Assembly (NCBI RefSeq): GCF_003990915.1
Contig: NZ_BHXQ01000005.1
Location: forward strand, 186,001-250,000
Length of the DNA: 64,000 nt
DNA from: Chryseotalea sanaruensis
GTDB taxonomy: Bacteria; Bacteroidota; Bacteroidia; Cytophagales; Cyclobacteriaceae
Direction: 5' to 3'
The notes under the pieces are model-generated. The model had not been told where the DNA came from, ran no database searches, and saw only the letters and a list, made by a program, of their open reading frames with translations. Shown here piece by piece: positions 62,001 through 64,000 of the stretch. The translations under genes were made by a program, and so were the position numbers. Each line of letters starts with the position of its first letter. Within the stretch, counting starts at the first letter, position 1.

Positions 62001-62402
62001 GCTGCCTTTGAACAATTTATTAATAACTCAAATTATCTAAAGAATAATAGGGGTAAATTTGCAGAAAGAAATAGCGCACTCTTACCTTGGTACAATACTT
62101 TGGATTTAAGATTCCTTCAGGAATTCTTCTTAACTACAGGTAAGAACTCTACAAAACATACACTCCAACTTTCTGTTGACATTTTTAATTTTTCAAATAT
62201 GTTGAACAAAAACTGGGGGATACGTCAATTTACAAGAACAAGAAATCCGCTAACCTCACCAACTCTAGCCGCGACACCTAATGCGACACCAACTTACAGA
62301 TTACAACAAATTGGTGGTGAGCTAGTAACAGACCCTTTCCAAGATGCAATTAATACAGGTAGCACCTGGAGCATGCAGGTAGGTTTACGTTATATTTTTT
62401 AA
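59100..62402 (+). CDS. TonB-dependent receptor with CarboxypepD_reg-like domain (Oar-type)
   Basis: An 1100-residue outer-membrane receptor: signal 1-19, a CarboxypepD_reg-like domain near 25-115 (GQIRDDKGSLPGATIVAVHE), a plug region with ITDFTRLTPQANGNSFGGRD, and a beta-barrel ending in the aromatic residue of GLRYIF. It has no neighbouring SusD, so it is not a typical polysaccharide utilisation pair; the layout fits the Oar group of TonB-like receptors. Substrate unknown. A terminator follows at 62429-62458. Confidence 0.93.
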   Translation: MRKLLLLTALVLGSVGAWAQVTTSSIVGQIRDDKGSLPGATIVAVHEPSGSKYGTATNVDGRFTLPNVRIGGPYTIEVSFVGYQTSKVGGITLKLGQSYVHNIQLAPESTQLGEITIVGDKSQLNTERTGAVTNISSAQLGTLPTISRSITDFTRLTPQANGNSFGGRDGRYNNIQVDGANLNNNFGLSNDPLPGGGGSPISIDAYDEISVNIAPFDVRQAGFTGAGINAVTKSGTNTFKGTAYTLFRNQNYIGTNVGDNDISSQIVDSKTNIYGFSIGGPIIKDKLFFFVNAEQEKGSRPGITFSPTGGSGSGVVSSTPIDSLRKFSDHLRNVYNYETGAFDNFPNFENENTKLLVKLDYNINKDHRLTLKYSNYVSTNDQPLNATSVPNGGGFDVTGRTNISRLPVGRFSNASMSFANSNYGFEDKVNTATLELNSNFNGKFSNQLLGTITKVNTTRTFDGSFFPTIDIFDGSGDNYMSAGMDPFTPNNQVVNDVYTFTNNLSYYKGNHTITAGVSYEFQRVGNMFMAASNSYYAFNSLNDFITNQSPAYYAYTYSLVPGQKSVFSAELNVGQLGIYAQDEISLGNLKITAGIRADRAFYTEDPIENPATSAQQFYDKDGNLTNYSTGEWPKSPFLLSPRVGVRWDVNEDQSLVVRGGTGLFTGRIPFVFLTNMPTNSAMYQFGGRLDNSVAADVPQLSGITFSSNPDAYASLFPTTAGTSPSRGPVFIDPDFKFPQVWRTNVAVDKSLPYGLTATFEALITKDVNAVRMRNANFRPTMSGVVTEGGLTRPRYLPADGRDLNATVNSAIVLENTNKGYSTSLTAQLTKSFDKGFAGSLAYTYTKAEEVTANPGSQAASVWNSNPNVGSSNAVELANSQYAVPHRIIANVSYRKEYAKYFASTLSLFYEGSHQGVYSFVVSGDINGDGNSSTDLMYIPRDASEMNFVEYTASVSGQPVTFTVAQQEAAFEQFINNSNYLKNNRGKFAERNSALLPWYNTLDLRFLQEFFLTTGKNSTKHTLQLSVDIFNFSNMLNKNWGIRQFTRTRNPLTSPTLAATPNATPTYRLQQIGGELVTDPFQDAINTGSTWSMQVGLRYIF

Positions 62403-62428
62403 TTGAGGCTAAAACTTCTCAATAAAAC

Positions 62429-62458
62429 AAACCCTTCGGTATCCCCGAAGGGTTTTTC
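62429..62458 (+). terminator. Intrinsic terminator after the TonB receptor gene
   Basis: AAACCCTTCGG and CCGAAGGGTTT form an 11-bp stem around TATCC, followed by T residues (62453-62457). It separates the receptor from mltF. Confidence 0.93.
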
Positions 62459-62490
62459 TTTTCCGTTACTTTCTGTATTTTGTCTTTACA

Positions 62491-63918
62491 ATGAAACAAA
62501 GGCTTGCCTTGCTCTGTATTCTTTCGGTCACAATGCTTTATTCTTGCAAGCATGTCGATGAATCTGAAAAAGCCTTAACAACTCCAAAAGTTAACATCGA
62601 TCTGGATTCTATAAAAAAACGAGGCTACATCACTGCCCTAGTCGACAATAATTCTATCAGTTATTTTCTCTATAAGGGTCAGTCTATGGGGTATGACTAC
62701 GAGTTACTGCAACGAATGGCCAAAGACCTGGGTGTAAAACTCAGACTCCGAAGGATATCTGGCGTAGAGAATGCCATCAAAAAATTAAACGCTGGTGAAG
62801 CTGATGTGCTTGCATTTCCATTAACCATAACAAGTCAACGTAAGGACTACGTGCGTTTTACTCAACCTCATTTTAACACACATCAAGTGTTGGTTCAGCG
62901 TAAGCCACAAGGATGGGAACGTTTAACAAGGGATGAGATTAATGCAGGAATGATTAAAAATCCACATGACCTTATCGGAAAAACTGTTCATGTGTTAAAC
63001 CGATCAAGCTTTGTAGATCGACTGAGAAATTTGAGTGAAGAACTGGGGGGCGAAATTATAGTTGTCGAAGATAGTGCTGACGCTCAAAGTGAATCATTAA
63101 TTCAAAAAGTAGCCATGGGTGAAATTGACTACACTGTAGCCGATCAGGTTATCGCGTCAGTTAATTTAAACTATTATCCAAACTTAGATGCATCGACTGT
63201 ATTAAGTCTGCCGCAGCAAATTGCCTGGGCGGTTAGAAAAAACTCACCTCAATTGCAATCCTCCATCAATACATGGCTTACAAAAATTAAAAAAGAAGCA
63301 ACTTTTATGGTTATCTATAACAGATATTATAAAAGTCCACGTACTTCATTTTTACGGGCTAATAGTCGTTATGCAACAATTAATGGTGACAGACTTTCAC
63401 CTTATGATCCTATAATTAAGGAGGGGGCAGAAATTGTAGGTTGGGATTGGCGACTACTAGCGGCTATGATTTATCAGGAGTCGCGTTTTAATCCTACTGA
63501 TCAATCGTGGGCGGGTGCACGAGGGCTCATGCAATTAATGCCGGCAACAGCGCAGCGCTTTGGTGTTTCTAACCCTGATGATCCAAGGCAGAGCATAAGA
63601 GCTGGTGTTCGATTTTTAAAAAACCTTGATGATTATTGGGTGAAGAAAGTGGCTGACTCCTCGCAAAGGATAAAGTTTGTTATGGCGTCCTATAATGTGG
63701 GGCTTACCCATATCACTGATGCCAGAAAGCTTACGATTAAAAATCAGGAGAATGCTGGTGACTGGGGAACAGTGGAAAAGTATTTATTGAAGAAGAGCGA
63801 TCCTTCTTTTTATAAAGATCCAGTAGTAATAGCCGGATATTGTAAGTGCGAAGAACCAGTTAGGTATGTAGAAGAAGTTATGAGTCGCTATGAAGAGTAC
63901 AAATTGCATATCAATTAA
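62491..63918 (+). CDS. mltF: Membrane-bound lytic murein transglycosylase F (MltF-type)
   Basis: A 475-residue lipoprotein: signal with lipobox YSC, an extracellular solute-binding type 3 domain near 45-270 (IKKRGYITALVDNNSISYF, LNAGEADVLAFPLTI), and an SLT lysozyme-like domain with catalytic Glu330 in IYQESRFNP and GARGLMQLMPATAQRFG. Cleaves peptidoglycan with formation of anhydromuramyl ends. Both domains look complete. It stands after its own terminator-separated promoter region. Confidence 0.94.
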   Translation: MKQRLALLCILSVTMLYSCKHVDESEKALTTPKVNIDLDSIKKRGYITALVDNNSISYFLYKGQSMGYDYELLQRMAKDLGVKLRLRRISGVENAIKKLNAGEADVLAFPLTITSQRKDYVRFTQPHFNTHQVLVQRKPQGWERLTRDEINAGMIKNPHDLIGKTVHVLNRSSFVDRLRNLSEELGGEIIVVEDSADAQSESLIQKVAMGEIDYTVADQVIASVNLNYYPNLDASTVLSLPQQIAWAVRKNSPQLQSSINTWLTKIKKEATFMVIYNRYYKSPRTSFLRANSRYATINGDRLSPYDPIIKEGAEIVGWDWRLLAAMIYQESRFNPTDQSWAGARGLMQLMPATAQRFGVSNPDDPRQSIRAGVRFLKNLDDYWVKKVADSSQRIKFVMASYNVGLTHITDARKLTIKNQENAGDWGTVEKYLLKKSDPSFYKDPVVIAGYCKCEEPVRYVEEVMSRYEEYKLHIN

Positions 63919-63947
63919 TTTCAAATCTGAAATTTGAAATATTGAAT

Positions 63948-64000
63948 TTATAATCTTCCAACAATCTCATTAAAGTCTAAACGCTCCCATGTCTCTTCAA
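63948..64000 (-). CDS. C-terminal 16 residues of a gene running off the right edge
   Basis: The minus-strand frame at the end of the window reads EETWERLDFNEIVGRL and a stop at 63948-63950. Composition is protein-like and there is no terminator between it and mltF. Too short to name. TTTCAAAT/ATTTGAAAT inverted motifs lie just upstream (63919-63941). Confidence 0.4.
   Translation of the reverse strand, partial: EETWERLDFNEIVGRL

Overview
The window looks like chromosomal DNA of a Bacteroidota bacterium, most likely of the Cytophagales type. The support is mixed. The protein families are typical of the phylum: a DUF4270 lipoprotein, a FISUMP-domain lipoprotein, a Y_Y_Y-propeller LytS kinase paired with a LytTR regulator, a TonB receptor with a CarboxypepD_reg-like N-terminus, and a Haem_bd protein. 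Several genes are preceded by the Bacteroidota -7 promoter element TAnnTTTG rather than an E. coli-type -10. Shine-Dalgarno sites are generally absent. The DNA is AT-rich and most of the genes are ordinary housekeeping genes. No tRNA, rRNA or CRISPR array was recognised.

Layout. 0-4.4 kb: end of a MutS-family ATPase, a Tat-exported HisC-like aminotransferase, an acyl-CoA dehydrogenase and a membrane zinc peptidase. 4.4-6.5 kb: an isolated AT-rich ankyrin-repeat gene between a gene-free stretch and an intergenic repeat. 6.5-13 kb: a core cluster of two divergent units, panC-panD-flippase on the minus strand and a half-length GT5 protein, a DUF4270 lipoprotein and glmS on the plus strand. 13-22.7 kb: nitrilase-type amidohydrolase, Ada-like methyltransferase, HhH protein, hemA, an ECF sigma factor with a membrane partner, N-formylglutamate amidohydrolase, an RMD1 protein and an S1/P1 nuclease. 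22.9-24.8 kb and 31.3-32 kb: accessory islands with a RAYT (REP-associated tyrosine transposase), its hairpin repeats, a RAYT remnant and truncated host genes. 24.8-31.3 kb: a LytS/LytTR two-component pair followed by two surface lipoproteins. 32-40 kb: acyltransferase, two small unknowns, an orphan TPR histidine kinase, a hidden 56-aa FeoB-associated-type protein and a MacB/FtsX permease. 40-45 kb: a minus-strand group (inositol phosphatase, rsmI, pterin dehydratase, DUF493, PpiD-like chaperone). 45-51 kb: degenerate thermonuclease, two tandem secreted CxxCGIxH proteins, DinB, deoC, gapN and a beta-CASP RNase. 51-64 kb: glutamate-synthase-like protein, haem-binding protein, outer-membrane proteins, M14 peptidase, TonB receptor and mltF.

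How the genes work together. The 6.5-13 kb cluster joins pantothenate synthesis (PanC and PanD) with amino-sugar supply for the envelope (GlmS). DUF4270, the GT5-like protein and the flippase are unassigned partners. The 24.8-31.3 kb locus looks like a sensor-regulator pair controlling, or sitting beside, secreted lipoproteins. Several gene pairs converge and overlap at their stop codons, which points to a compact genome outside the two islands.

The most unusual features are the two RAYT/REP islands with parallel architecture, a second REP-like hairpin family near 51.3 kb, a tandem pair of small secreted proteins sharing a CxxCGIxH tail, and a set of genes whose -7 promoter element lies only 3-7 nt before the start codon, which suggests leaderless mRNAs.
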